Below the pieces are notes generated by a model. That model saw only the letters and a program-made list of their open reading frames with translations. It ran no database searches and was not told the DNA's origin. DNA of 64,000 nt from Nitzschia sp. DOCU1 (Eukaryota; Bacillariophyta; Bacillariophyceae; Bacillariales; Bacillariaceae): contig OX595994.1 in assembly GCA_951394045.1 (NCBI GenBank), positions 1,550,001 through 1,614,000 on the forward strand, given 5' to 3'. The first letter of the stretch is position 1, and each line of letters opens with the position of its first letter. Of this stretch, positions 42,707 through 52,612 are shown piece by piece. The position numbers and the translations under genes are program-made.

Positions 42707-43185
42707 GGTGAAATCAGGAAAGAAGGGGATGAATAATTTCAGTCAGAAAGTATCATCGTCGTACCAGACGAGATCTCTGCTTCCTTGTTGGGACGTCCAA
42801 CACCGTCCCAAAAAGTGATCGCCAGATCAACCACCATACTACCGTCATCTTTTGATACATACAGAGACAGATACATTCATTCTAAATGATTATATGTGCG
42901 TGCCCATCTCCTAAATAGACTCTTCATTTTTGCTATGCACGCGCGATCCATGTGTATGTGAAAACTGCCGCGAGGGGGATTGCGCTACTCCACCGCGCCT
43001 AGCGACACGTGGCAAATTTTAGTCCACAGTACTTTAGCTCGGGACTGAATCATCATCGACTGATGATGATGACGAGACAAAGGAGATACGACGACGAAAC
43101 CCGCCGAAACAGGAAACAGCAACTGCCGCCAGTACATTGACATTCGATCTCCGAGAGCTATCCCCACTACCACCTCAATGCAACC
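42707..43185. other. Divergent promoter region
   Basis: Between the four-TM gene (minus) and the plastid protein gene (plus). No other feature seen. Confidence 0.6.
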
Positions 43186-44955
43186 ATGAGGCTCCACTTC
43201 TCCTTTTCCTTGCTCTTTGTAGTGGTATCGGTCGACAGAAATGGCGTTCAAGCGTTTCAAAGTCCGCTGGCTCCTCGAGCAGTGAGAAACCCGCTCGGCA
43301 CGCATGCCCAGCAAAGATATCCAGCAATTCGTCACGTCGGTTCTGTGCTTCCACCGCGGCTAGTATCAACGTCACCGCTTTACATGTCGTCTGCATATGA
43401 ACAATTGATGGAAAAACTACCATCCAAAGCAGTGATTGATGCTGTCGCTGAGATTCCGGGAGATAAAGTTGTTGCCTCCGACGTGGCGACTCGGGCGGGT
43501 GTCAGCCTCTCGCAGGCACGCAAGGATTTGACGGCTTTAGCGAGTCTTTCAAGGGGGGACATTTCGGTATCGCCTGATGGGGAACTCCTGTATGAGTTCC
43601 CGCCGAACCTGCCTGGTGTCCTGGCGAGTAACTCGGCAAAATACAAGACGCTTCAAACCTTTGAAAAGGTGTGGCCCAGCGTCTTTTGGGGAATCCGAGT
43701 AAGCTTTGGAGTAGCACTCTTGGCGTCTGTGGCGTTGATTTTCAGTACGTTACTGTTTATCAATTCTAGTAGTAGCAGCAGCGACGACGATCGTAGGCGA
43801 GATGATCGCGGACGCGGTGGTGGCTTTGGCGGAGGCGGCATGAACATGATCTGGGGGCCGAGCCCCTTTGATTTCTTTTACTATCGGCCATATGGATATT
43901 ACGGATACTATGGAAATGCTGAAGAACGAAAGGATCCTACCAAGATGGGCTTTTTCGAATCAGTCTTTAGCTACATCTTTGGAGATGGCGATCCCAATCA
44001 AGGATTGGAGGAAAGGCGCTTGAGTTTGGCTGCGGAAATGATTCGGCAAAATAATGGAGCTGTAACGGCAGAGCAGCTTGCTCCTTTCTGCGATGCACCC
44101 GATCCTGATGATGGCGATAAGGTATATGTGGACGAATCTTTCGTCTTGCCCATCGTCACACAACTGGACGGGGAGCCACAAGTTACAGAAGATGGTGACA
44201 TTGTTTACGTCTTCCCTGACCTTCAAGTCTCCGCTGCTGCCGCCCCTGTCAAATCCAAAGTTTCAGAAACAGCGATGATCTTGAGGCGGGCTGGATTACC
44301 GGCGAATGCATCTGTCAAGGAAATTCAAAAACTCTTGTATTTAAATGGGATCAATACGCGAGGAGCCCTCGAAAAGGATGACCTCATAAAGATTCTTGAA
44401 GAAGTGTTGCCGCCCATGACGCCTTTGGAGGAGGAAGAGCTCCTCGATGCGGACCCTTCCATCTTACAAGAGCGACAATACAAATTCAGCCTAGCACCAG
44501 ATATTTACAAGTTCTTCGCTGGTGGATTGGGCATTGTCAACTTGGGCGGAGCGTTGTATTTGGGAAATATCTTCCGTCAATACGCAGCATATGGCGTGCA
44601 GCTACCTTCTTTCTTGGGGCTAACGCAAAATCTATATCCTCTCCTACTGGCATATGCGATTCTTTTCAATGTAATTCCCATTGCCCGAAACTTTTGGATT
44701 GGAGCCCAAAACCAAAAGATCCAAGAACGTAATTCTGCTCGGAAGAAATGGCGGGCTCGCCTTGCTAGTAAGGTGGGTGATATAGGCCGCAAACTCAAGG
44801 CAGCATCCAAGTTTGCCACAGGGCGTAAACAACTGAACTCCAACGATGTCATCTTTGATACCAAGAAGACGACAGCGGACGATTTGAAACTCGATCGCAA
44901 CCTAAAGGACTTGGATGACTTTGACAAGTTATTGAACAGCGATTCTTTTCAGTGA
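43186..44955 (+). CDS. Plastid membrane protein, At5g03900-like
   Basis: Single exon, 589 aa. Signal peptide then VQA|FQSPLAPR, a plastid import site. Two winged-helix-like segments lie either side of a TM: KAVIDAVAEIPGDKVVASDVATRAGVSLSQARKDLTAL near 75-120 and RLSLAAEMIRQNNGAVTAEQLAPF near 285-310, each followed by DGD(I/L)xYxFP. TM1 at about 165-190, a Gly- and Tyr-rich linker (YYRPYGYYGYYG), then two C-terminal TMs near 445-465 and 485-505 and a charged tail. This order fits the plastid protein annotated as an iron-sulfur-cluster biosynthesis family protein in Arabidopsis (At5g03900) and its cyanobacterial relatives. I recall this by pattern and cannot verify it. Role not established; likely thylakoid or envelope. 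Confidence 0.75.
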   Translation: MRLHFSFSLLFVVVSVDRNGVQAFQSPLAPRAVRNPLGTHAQQRYPAIRHVGSVLPPRLVSTSPLYMSSAYEQLMEKLPSKAVIDAVAEIPGDKVVASDVATRAGVSLSQARKDLTALASLSRGDISVSPDGELLYEFPPNLPGVLASNSAKYKTLQTFEKVWPSVFWGIRVSFGVALLASVALIFSTLLFINSSSSSSDDDRRRDDRGRGGGFGGGGMNMIWGPSPFDFFYYRPYGYYGYYGNAEERKDPTKMGFFESVFSYIFGDGDPNQGLEERRLSLAAEMIRQNNGAVTAEQLAPFCDAPDPDDGDKVYVDESFVLPIVTQLDGEPQVTEDGDIVYVFPDLQVSAAAAPVKSKVSETAMILRRAGLPANASVKEIQKLLYLNGINTRGALEKDDLIKILEEVLPPMTPLEEEELLDADPSILQERQYKFSLAPDIYKFFAGGLGIVNLGGALYLGNIFRQYAAYGVQLPSFLGLTQNLYPLLLAYAILFNVIPIARNFWIGAQNQKIQERNSARKKWRARLASKVGDIGRKLKAASKFATGRKQLNSNDVIFDTKKTTADDLKLDRNLKDLDDFDKLLNSDSFQ

Positions 44956-46185
44956 TCGCCTAAGCATCATAACCCGATCAAGATTTTGCTCTCACGTAGT
45001 CAGCTGGCCGGGGTAGGCTCAATAGACGTAGAATTTTCTTAGGCACCACTAACGTAGCCACCACAACGACGATGTCGCAAACAGGAATCCTGCGAGCTCC
45101 AACCTTGACCCAGCAACACAGAATTCCTTATGCTTTCTACTCTTTACTTCTGATATTGCGACAGGACGGGTGGGTAAAGCCTCAACACTGACCTCGCCGC
45201 GATCAATTTTCGATTGTTATGCATGCCCAGAGAACCCTCAAGAAAAATGAAGAATGGCACCACGTGCTGAAGGTCGTATCATGATACCAATGCCACCAAA
45301 ATGACTTCTTCGTCGTTGTCCAAAGGACCCTTCCCTCCGGTAGCACTGCGGGAAGAACAACTGGAATCCTCGCGCTGCTTCAACATTCGAGTAAATCAGC
45401 ACGGGCTTTGTTTTCTCTGCGGTTAAGGAGTTTCTAGTGGCTGTTAGTACAGCACATTCCCTTGAAGGCGAGTGAATGTCAACGGCCGAACTCGTAACCA
45501 CCTTGACGGGCCCGATGGCCGGTTGACCCTTCGGATGCTAGATCCTTTTTCGACCGCGCCGACGCCGTCTACTCGAAAAGATATCCACACGTTCCCCACG
45601 ACATGAAATAATGACACCGAACAGCAACAACTCTAGTCTCACAAGTGCGGCCAAAAATGCCCGAGCAGCACAGAAATCGGAATGTATGTGTCAAGTGAGG
45701 GGCCAAAACGTCGGATGATGTTGGCATCACCATCATCACCACCACAGCCGCTCTCCGCCTGATCCTGCCCAAGCAAGAATTGATGCCGAGAGTAGGAGCA
45801 AGCCGCCAGTGGAGACATCATTTGCGCATATGTTCGTATTAGCGCAAAAAATGCGCTTTAATGGGCAATATTCTGTAACAGAAGCCGTCTTTCTCTCGCG
45901 ATTTCGCGGAAACCCATCGGAACTTCAAAACCACATGGGGCTATATCCATTTTCAACGAAGACATTTTTCAATGTCGCGGGCAATGATCGGAATACGTTG
46001 CAGTCCGAAGGAGAAATCATTGATTTTCGGTCAGTTGGGTGGTCATTGCGCTGTTTTTACTTGCTCATTCTCTCAACCGCAAAGGCATAAAATTAACATC
46101 CCTCATGCCGATGAAGCTATCATCTTCGTCCCTTTCACCCTTCTAATATCGACCGCAACCATCGCATAGCTTTTGCCTCGTCTCT
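44956..46185. other. Intergenic, mostly unassigned
   Basis: A minus-strand open block 45501-45238 and a plus-strand block 45809-46090 have weakly protein-like composition, but no start, splice or motif supports a gene. The end should hold the promoter of the selenoprotein-like gene. Confidence 0.45.
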
Positions 46186-46221
46186 ATGATTGTATCTCAG
46201 TTGGAAGTGGGACGATCAATC

Positions 46222-46717
46222 ATGTGTACAACGGAGCCTTCAGCCCAACCGACGACGAAGACTGATGAGGAGGCGTATGGTCCCACATCGAACGAGGAAG
46301 TTGGGGCGAAACTTGCTTCTGGTGCACCTTCGGCGTCGAGGAAATCCAGCGCGATGCCATCGTTTACGGTAACCTATGTGAGTTTGTTCAGGTCTCTCAA
46401 TTGCTTGCTGTGGAATATTTTGTCTCATGCTGTTTTTCTATGGTTAGTGTCTCAACTGAGACGGGACGCAAGAGGAAATGTGCGCGGCGGTGCAATGTAT
46501 TCGCGAAGTATTTCCTCTTAGTGCCGTCAAAACGGTCTGCACGCACAGTTTCCGAGCAAGAATATCAATCGCTACGGACGCTTTTGGAAGATCCCAGGAC
46601 GTTTGGTCAGGGAAGCAATGCATCTTGAAATCGACGAATCCCAAGAAACGGAGAAAGGCCATGGATCTAATCAAGGAAAGACTCGGTGAACTCCGGGAAA
46701 CAATATCCTCGGGATGA
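46222..46717 (+). CDS. Candidate SelW/Rdx-type selenoprotein with in-frame TGA
   Basis: Exon 1 46222-46377 (or from an in-frame ATG at 46186), intron 46378-46447 (70 nt, GTGAGT donor, T-rich tract then TTAG), exon 2 46448-46717; 141 residues if TGA 46457-46459 is selenocysteine. The join reads PSFTVTY then C53-L-N-U56, the CxxU redox motif at the first beta-strand end. FPLSAVKTV lies 15-20 residues on, as in SelW, then a strand (SFRARISIA), DVWSGK and a final helix (KKRRKAMDLIKERLGEL), the Rdx thioredoxin-like layout. The frame is open after the TGA for 85 codons. A SECIS-like stem-loop follows the stop. Alternative: an acceptor 24-30 nt downstream would skip the TGA but delete the motif. Likely a redox protein. 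Confidence 0.6.
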
Positions 46718-46760
46718 CCTTGGGGAAGTGGATTGGCGTCAATAGACTCTTGGTTTCTCA

Positions 46761-46820
46761 ATCGTGAATGAAGGCAGCGAGCATTTATGGTTTTCTGTGT
46801 TAACTTGCCTGATGTACGAT
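46761..46820 (+). ncRNA. Candidate SECIS element in the 3' UTR
   Basis: Helix I ATCGTG (46761-46766) with TACGAT-side pairing (46815-46820), a small internal loop AA/G, then a quartet TGAA (46769-46772) opposite TGAT (46810-46813) giving U.U, G.A, A.G pairs. Helix II GGCAG (46773-46777) pairs with TTGCC/T (46805-46809), continued by AGCA/TGTT after a bulge. About 38 nt lie between the two quartet strands, as in eukaryotic SECIS elements. The usual AA in the apical loop is not seen, so the call is provisional. It starts 44 nt after the stop of the gene above. Confidence 0.42.
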
Positions 46821-47428
46821 GAACGGATACAAGAGTGCTTTCGGCGCTGGGATTGTCATCTTTTGGCTTTTCTGTATCAAATACTGACTGTTGGAAGCTT
46901 TTATAACACTTGCATAAAGAAAAATTTTCTTCCATAACATTCAGTCTCAATGCCTACCACGAATTTCTTCCCTATAACATCCGCTTACCACGAAAAGTAT
47001 TACACCGCGTAGACAGCTACTAGATAGCCACGATTCTACATACAAGTTATTAGTTTGCCGTTGCTGTGCTAAAGATATCGCAGCCCTGGGGAGGGGTTTC
47101 GGATGTCTATCACAGCTCTGCGGTCGGGAATAGTTGCCGTAGTCCTAACTCGAAGGAGTCGAATCGACCCACTCGATCTGTCGTTAGGTACGTCATATTC
47201 ACCGATAGAGAATTCGAAATTCGGTTTACTATCTCAGTTGTGTCGCCAGCCGGCCAATCGCGCGGGCGCGGCTCCAAGATGGGTGGATGGAGAGTGACGC
47301 TCTGCGAGGGATGGGAGTACGAACTTCCATCCACCACATGATGTGGTCGACGACAACCCTCAACATGGCTTTCAGCATAAAACATTTGAAGGCAGGCCAA
47401 AAGACCCGGGATCCTTTGGGGTGTTGGA
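46821..47428. other. Intergenic, nothing recognised
   Basis: Rest of the selenoprotein 3' region and promoter of the alpha/beta hydrolase. No gene seen. Confidence 0.55.
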
Positions 47429-48580
47429 ATGGTTCGAGGGAAGGTTTTCCTTTGTAAAGCTCTTTCTTCGCTCATTGTCGTTTTGTTGACAATAATTATG
47501 AGTCTCGTTGCTCCCTCGGCGGCTTTCCTTCATCTCGGGGGTCGAGTGGCTCGGTCTGCAGTCTCGGCCAGGCGTTTGTGGCCACTGACGGCTGACCGCG
47601 TTAAGAATTACTCTGAAATGACCATCGCAGACACTCCATTGGGGAGCAAGAAGGGGTCGGAGTTGTTGGACGGGCTAGACGTCTACTGTGTACCCGCCAC
47701 AGGTGACCAGCATCCTCTTTCTGTCTACGGTATTCAGAGTTCCGAGCCCAAGGAAACCGACAATGTGCTGTTGATGCTTCACGGGCGGACGTGGTCGTCC
47801 GTGCCAGTTTGGCATCTTCTCGGGGGTCCCAAGAATGCTGCAAAAGGCCTTGAAAGTCATAGTATGATGGAAATGATGCTTTCGAAACATATTCAAGTCT
47901 ATTCCATGGATTTTAGAGGATTCGGAGGGACGCCACGGGATGAGAGTCGAGGAGTGGAACCAAATCGTTGCGTTGAAGATGTCGAGTCGGTACTCGCCTG
48001 GCTTAAGGAGAGACATGGTTCCAAAACTGAATGTTCTCTCTTGGGCTGGTCACAGGGAGCTTTAGTGGCACAGCTCGCAGGACAAAGGCGGAAGCCAATG
48101 TTCTCGAAGCTTGTCTTGTATGGATCTATCTTTGATCCCATGGTCAGATATCCTCGGGAACCGTTATATCTTAAGAATAAGGAAGTGGCGCCAGATGTTA
48201 TGAATACCTACGATGCCGCAGTGGAGGATTTCACTATCGAAGGAACAATCCCACCGGAACCAGCTCGCATTTTTGCTGAGGCCGCCTTGACGTCCGATCC
48301 AATCAAAGCTCAATGGAAACAAGTATACCAATTCAACAACTGTGATCCAGCTAGGATCCACATTCCTACACTCGTGGTAGCCGGTGATCAGGATCCTTAT
48401 TCGTCAATCCACGTTCAGCAAGAGCTCTTTGTGAACCTTGGTCGAGGGTCGGACAAGACATGGAGCATCCTTGCCAATTCCGATCATGCGGTTCACTTGC
48501 TGGAGGGGCGCGAAAGATTCGCCAATGTCGTAGCGAGTTTCCTTCAAAACGGCAAAATGAGCGAAGATCGTGCATATTGA
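47429..48580 (+). CDS. Plastid-targeted alpha/beta hydrolase
   Basis: Single exon, 383 aa. A hydrophobic leader (SSLIVVLLTIIMSLVAPSAA) is followed by FLHLGGRVARSAVSARR, a bipartite plastid presequence. The alpha/beta-hydrolase core begins at about 110: LLMLHGRTWSS (oxyanion HG), DFRGFGGT, nucleophile S208 in GWSQG, acid in AGDQDP (D322) and H353 in NSDHAVHL. The triad is intact. The fold includes esterases, lipases, haloperoxidases and epoxide hydrolases; the substrate cannot be told. The gene ends 32 bp from the end of the convergent carotenoid isomerase gene, also plastid-targeted, so a link to pigment or lipid metabolism is possible but unproven. Confidence 0.83.
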   Translation: MVRGKVFLCKALSSLIVVLLTIIMSLVAPSAAFLHLGGRVARSAVSARRLWPLTADRVKNYSEMTIADTPLGSKKGSELLDGLDVYCVPATGDQHPLSVYGIQSSEPKETDNVLLMLHGRTWSSVPVWHLLGGPKNAAKGLESHSMMEMMLSKHIQVYSMDFRGFGGTPRDESRGVEPNRCVEDVESVLAWLKERHGSKTECSLLGWSQGALVAQLAGQRRKPMFSKLVLYGSIFDPMVRYPREPLYLKNKEVAPDVMNTYDAAVEDFTIEGTIPPEPARIFAEAALTSDPIKAQWKQVYQFNNCDPARIHIPTLVVAGDQDPYSSIHVQQELFVNLGRGSDKTWSILANSDHAVHLLEGRERFANVVASFLQNGKMSEDRAY

Positions 48581-48612
48581 TTCGTCTATGTTCTTAAGTA
48601 GCATATTTCCTT

Positions 48613-50388
48613 TTACTTCTCTGGAAGCTTTATTTTCCCCAGCATCTCGAAATGCTTGGGAAGACTCACTAGAGTATTGGCAGTCACAGCTCCAGAAGCC
48701 GCTGTAGCAGGGACGCCAATACCTGGGAAAGTATAGTCACCGGTCAGGAACAGTCCGTCCAAGGGCGTCTTGTGCCCGGGCAAAGTGTGCTTTCCCGCTT
48801 CTACTCTGGGTCCGTATGCCCCTCGAGTTCGGCGTAAGAAGCGTTCGTGTGTCAGCGGGGTACCAATTTGGACGGTCCCCGGCTCGGCTCGGTTCCGGGC
48901 ATTGGGCACGTACTCCTCAATAGCACTCCACAAGAAGTCAGCAGCCTCTTCCTTCTTCTTTTTGTACTCTTCGGAGTTTCGGTCCATGCCTTCCCACCAC
49001 TCATACGGTTCCGTTGCAGGTACGTAGGCATGAAGGACGTGCTTTCCTTCTGGCGCGAGCGTCGGGTCGATCAGCGAGGGCATGGAACACAACACTATAT
49101 TTCGAGGATCTTCCACTCCTTCAGGTCCATCCCAATTTCTCACCACCGCCCACTGTGCGGGAAAGTCGGCACTTGGTTTGTCAGGAAGACCTTTCGCGTC
49201 GATCCCAGCGTGAATGTGGATGAAACTTTTTAGGTTGGGAATGCCACCAGATGTTTCGTCGGTATTGATGAGCGAATCCATGTATTCAGCGGCCTTTTGA
49301 TGTAGGGCACCACTTTCGCGAGCCTTGGAAAGAAGTTTGTTGGTTATGTATGGGTCAGCGTTTGACACAACGGCCTGTTTCGCCCGAACCACCTTTCCAC
49401 TGGCCAGCTTGATTCCTACTGCTCGATTGTTCTCCACAAGGATCTCGTCCACGTGACAGTTGACACAAACGTCCCCACCAAATTTCTTGACTCCTCTCAC
49501 TAACGCGTCCGCAATTGCACCACTGCCACCCTTTGGAAAGTCGAGTGTCACTCCTGGGCGGTACCAATCTGCTAGCATGTATGCCATAACTGCATTCATG
49601 GTACCAGCAGCAGGGAGACCTTGCAATAAAAAGCAAAGCATATCAAGCCAGTTCTTGACAAATTTGTTTTCAATCTTCATTTCTTCCATAATATTTGCAA
49701 ATGGCTCGTTCAATGCCTGACCCTGCTTCAGAGTGTCGAATAGTTCTTTCGGATATTTCAACAGTGTGAAGACCGCACCTAGATCCTCACGCAGTGCCAT
49801 GGAAGTCAAGGCTTGGGCTGCATTGGAAAGGGGAGACATTCGTTCCATCAGCGCCGCAAATTCTTCTTCTGCACCTGCCCCCCCGTGCTTTCGTAGCACA
49901 TCTCCGAATTCTTCTGGTCCAATCTTCGCGGCAAACTTTTCTCCATTCGGAAGGACTGTTCCCCATCGATCATACGTTATCCATTCACAGTCCTCTTCAA
50001 TAATCTGGAAAATATTCTTCAATGGATTGGGTGATCGTTCCGTGCTGAATCCAGAATAGAGTGACGGGCCCGACTCAAAGTGAAAGCCCCGACGCGTCCA
50101 GGAATGAGCGGCGCCGCCAGGAGTGTCATGAGATTCTAAAACAACTGTCGATTTCCCACAGTATGACAAGAGTGCTCCACAAGATAGTCCCGCCAGTCCA
50201 CTACCAATGATGACTACGTCCACCTCGGATGGAACCTCAGGCTCGACGGCCATTTGAAGCGGGGTACGAGGTACTCGTGCATGGGTGCCTCGCGCCGTGA
50301 AGGCAGTCGCTGTTGGAAGCAACGACAGGAAAATTGCTGCCGACAAGAACGTCATGGTAATGCAGGTCACTAAAGCCAAGACCGCCAA
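48613..50388 (-). CDS. Carotenoid isomerase-like FAD oxidoreductase (CRTISO/CrtH family), plastid
   Basis: Single exon, 591 aa. Signal peptide to TATA|FTARGTHARVPRTPLQM, a clear plastid leader. A Rossmann FAD-binding motif follows (VDVVIIGSGLAGLSCGALLSYCGKSTVVLE), then SGPSLYSGFS, a central DFPKGGSGAIADALVRGVKK, AVVSNADPYITN and the C-terminal FAD segment LFLTGDYTFPGIGVPATAASG. This is the carotenoid isomerase/desaturase family; CRTISO converts poly-cis (pro)lycopene to all-trans lycopene in carotenoid synthesis. Diatoms have several CRTISO paralogs, so exact substrate is uncertain and some may act in other steps. Length is normal for the family. Confidence 0.87.
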   Translation of the reverse strand: MAVLALVTCITMTFLSAAIFLSLLPTATAFTARGTHARVPRTPLQMAVEPEVPSEVDVVIIGSGLAGLSCGALLSYCGKSTVVLESHDTPGGAAHSWTRRGFHFESGPSLYSGFSTERSPNPLKNIFQIIEEDCEWITYDRWGTVLPNGEKFAAKIGPEEFGDVLRKHGGAGAEEEFAALMERMSPLSNAAQALTSMALREDLGAVFTLLKYPKELFDTLKQGQALNEPFANIMEEMKIENKFVKNWLDMLCFLLQGLPAAGTMNAVMAYMLADWYRPGVTLDFPKGGSGAIADALVRGVKKFGGDVCVNCHVDEILVENNRAVGIKLASGKVVRAKQAVVSNADPYITNKLLSKARESGALHQKAAEYMDSLINTDETSGGIPNLKSFIHIHAGIDAKGLPDKPSADFPAQWAVVRNWDGPEGVEDPRNIVLCSMPSLIDPTLAPEGKHVLHAYVPATEPYEWWEGMDRNSEEYKKKKEEAADFLWSAIEEYVPNARNRAEPGTVQIGTPLTHERFLRRTRGAYGPRVEAGKHTLPGHKTPLDGLFLTGDYTFPGIGVPATAASGAVTANTLVSLPKHFEMLGKIKLPEK

Positions 50389-50821
50389 TAACTTTGCGAC
50401 CGTGATAATAGGATCAAGCAGTCTGTGAGTTTTGTCTGCAGTGCTTACTCATCTGGGGCTCGAGGTTGCAGAACCACCTCATTGGAATCAACTTTCGTCG
50501 TTGGTGTTGGCTTGGAATCCCGAAGAAGTATCGTGCCGACACTATGCGCCCGCAGTTTAGCAAAACACGTCATTGGAAAGTTGATTGATTCGATTAATTT
50601 CGGTCGAACCAGTCGTCAATTATCGGCCGCCGGGGAGAATGTAAGCAGCATAGTAACTGCAACTGGTTGGAAAGATTGTGTCAACAATTGGCCCTCGAAA
50701 GTGCTATCAAAATGACTAGTCGTGCCACCGTAGCTTTGAGATTCTAGCTGGTCAATCGTAGAGAGTAGCAGATGAAATAAAGTGTCTACACAATAGTACA
50801 ACATCGAGAGCCGTGTTGTCC
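50389..50821. other. Intergenic, nothing recognised
   Basis: Promoter of the carotenoid isomerase gene and 3' flank of the LRR gene. No gene seen. Confidence 0.6.
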
Positions 50822-52174
50822 TTATCGCCTAGATTGGAACAAATCGGGTCTTTCTCTCACAATGGCATACATAACATCAGGGCAACCCGTGGGACTTGCG
50901 TGCTCACCCGCTTTTACCAGAGCAGTGGCCCACAGGCTCGGTGAGAAATGATCTTTTGCGTACAGGAGGCTTCGCCCGCTCTTGTTCGAACGAAGGAGAA
51001 AATCAAGTCTCCTTTCCACACCAGACAGATCATCAAAGGCAGGAGATTCCATATGTAGCTCGACAAGCCTGGTGTTTCGTTCCAAGCCTTGAACCAAGGC
51101 TTCAGCCCCGACAGTGTCAAAGATATCTCCAACAATAAGCTTTTCGAGCCCTTTCATGTCGGGGAGAAGTTGCCCCAAGACTAGAAGGCCTTCTCGGCCT
51201 AGGTGGTTAGACTGCACCGATAGCTCTGTTAACGTCGTGTTCACTGTCAGGGCCTTTGCCAGAGCAATGGCTCCTTCATTGCCAATGCAATTGAAGGACA
51301 GCACAAGTTTTTGTAGCGATCGATTGAAATAGAGGGCGCTTGCCAAACATTCGGCGCCACGGGCATCTATTCGGTTTCCGAAAAGATGAAGCTCCTGCAA
51401 AGAGTTGTTACGAGTCAACATGGAGCCAATAGCCTGCACCCCAACGTAATCAAAAGCGTTGAAATCAAGGCACAGGAACTCGATCGACTCATTGTACGCC
51501 AGCGAGTTGCACAGCTTCGACATCGAGACATCATTAATCAAATTGCCCAACAGATCCAAACTCTTCAGTGTGCGATTGTACCTTAAGCCTAGGGCGATCG
51601 CACCCATTCCTTCTTCTGTAATACCATTATGACAAATGGAAACATGTGTAATGGATTTGTTTTGTTTGAGCATATCTCCGATAGCCCCCGCCCCGACGGG
51701 GCAAACCACGTTGCCCTTTAAATGAAGGGCCGTAACGCCGGTGGTCTCTCGTGCCAATTTCCTGGCGACAGAAATAACCGCTTCTTCTCCAGAATCCTCG
51801 AGGAAAACAGTCGTTATAGAGTTGGTTTCATCTAACAATGAACCAAGCAAAAGGGGGCTTCCGTCGTAGGCAGTCTCCACATTCCGAAGGACGAGCCGAG
51901 TGACACGTTTACAATCCTTCATAGCATCCGAGATGAGAAGCAGATCTTCTTCATCAATAACATTCTCGTCAGGATCAACTTCCAACTCTTGCACGTCGTT
52001 TCGCCTCAAAAGAGAACATGTTCGTTCCAACCATGACTCTTGGGAACTGCCGAAACTTGACGAAAGACCATCAGTCAGAGAATCGTCGTCGTCGTTGCAG
52101 ATGGGATGCACGTCTACCAGGGCAGGACGACGGAAGGCTTCCCCTCCCTTTCTGCAGCAAGAGAAGAGCATCAT
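50822..52174 (-). CDS. RI-like leucine-rich-repeat protein
   Basis: About 450 aa from the ATG at 52174 (MMLFSCCRKGG); the frame is open to 52339, but the extra 55 residues look untranslated. Residues about 100-390 contain roughly nine ribonuclease-inhibitor-type LRRs of about 28 residues (GNLINDVSMSKLCNSLAYNESIEFLCLDFN, GNRIDARGAECLASALYFNRSLQKLVLSFN, NCIGNEGAIALAKALTVNTTLTELSVQSN), with the LxxLxLxxN and AxALxxNxxL patterns. The N-terminal MLFSCC might be acylated. LRRs of this type bind proteins; in diatoms such genes are numerous and mostly uncharacterised. No kinase, NACHT or TIR domain is attached. Confidence 0.82.
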   Translation of the reverse strand: MMLFSCCRKGGEAFRRPALVDVHPICNDDDDSLTDGLSSSFGSSQESWLERTCSLLRRNDVQELEVDPDENVIDEEDLLLISDAMKDCKRVTRLVLRNVETAYDGSPLLLGSLLDETNSITTVFLEDSGEEAVISVARKLARETTGVTALHLKGNVVCPVGAGAIGDMLKQNKSITHVSICHNGITEEGMGAIALGLRYNRTLKSLDLLGNLINDVSMSKLCNSLAYNESIEFLCLDFNAFDYVGVQAIGSMLTRNNSLQELHLFGNRIDARGAECLASALYFNRSLQKLVLSFNCIGNEGAIALAKALTVNTTLTELSVQSNHLGREGLLVLGQLLPDMKGLEKLIVGDIFDTVGAEALVQGLERNTRLVELHMESPAFDDLSGVERRLDFLLRSNKSGRSLLYAKDHFSPSLWATALVKAGEHASPTGCPDVMYAIVRERPDLFQSRR

Positions 52175-52612
52175 GGTCGTAACGAGTTCGACAGGCGAAG
52201 TAAAGTGGCAGCAGCAGAGATGAGCGCGACGTAGGAAAATCAATTGACACAATCCATGCCTCGAACGAGAAATCGACCATTGTCTCGTTTGGGCGCGTAA
52301 AGACTTCGCCCACCGGCTAATGGCATGTCCCGCATCCAAATCGGTGTAAATAATCGTAATTGTTTAGTGCAGAAATTTGAATGAACAAAATACAACTTTG
52401 TAGATATACATGAGTCGCAGCAAGAATGGCTGGCGCGTAAATCCTCTAATTACCATGTTGGTTCATGTGCATCCGGTCACACCCAGAAATTCGCGATTTG
52501 GCAAGGGGATTGTTGTCCCAGAAAAGTGGTTGACGGTACTGTAGAATGGGCTTTAACTGTGCATGTTGTTCGTTCGTTTGGCGTCTTAGCTACAAAGGAC
52601 TTTGCTGTGGAG
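52175..52612. other. Divergent promoter region
   Basis: Between the LRR gene (minus) and the GH128 gene (plus). A 45-codon open frame from an ATG at about 52410 to 52543 ends near donor-like GTACTG and could be an extra 5' exon of the GH128 gene, but the join is not decisive. Confidence 0.45.

Noticed and set aside
44956..46185. Weak coding-like blocks before the selenoprotein gene
   Set aside because: No start, splice pair or motif could be tied together.
46260..46377. Alternative frame reading CFWCTFGVEE in the first exon of the selenoprotein gene
   Set aside because: It looks like an MsrA or CxxC motif, but it has an upstream stop and no start, while the other frame has an ATG and joins to the CxxU exon in phase.
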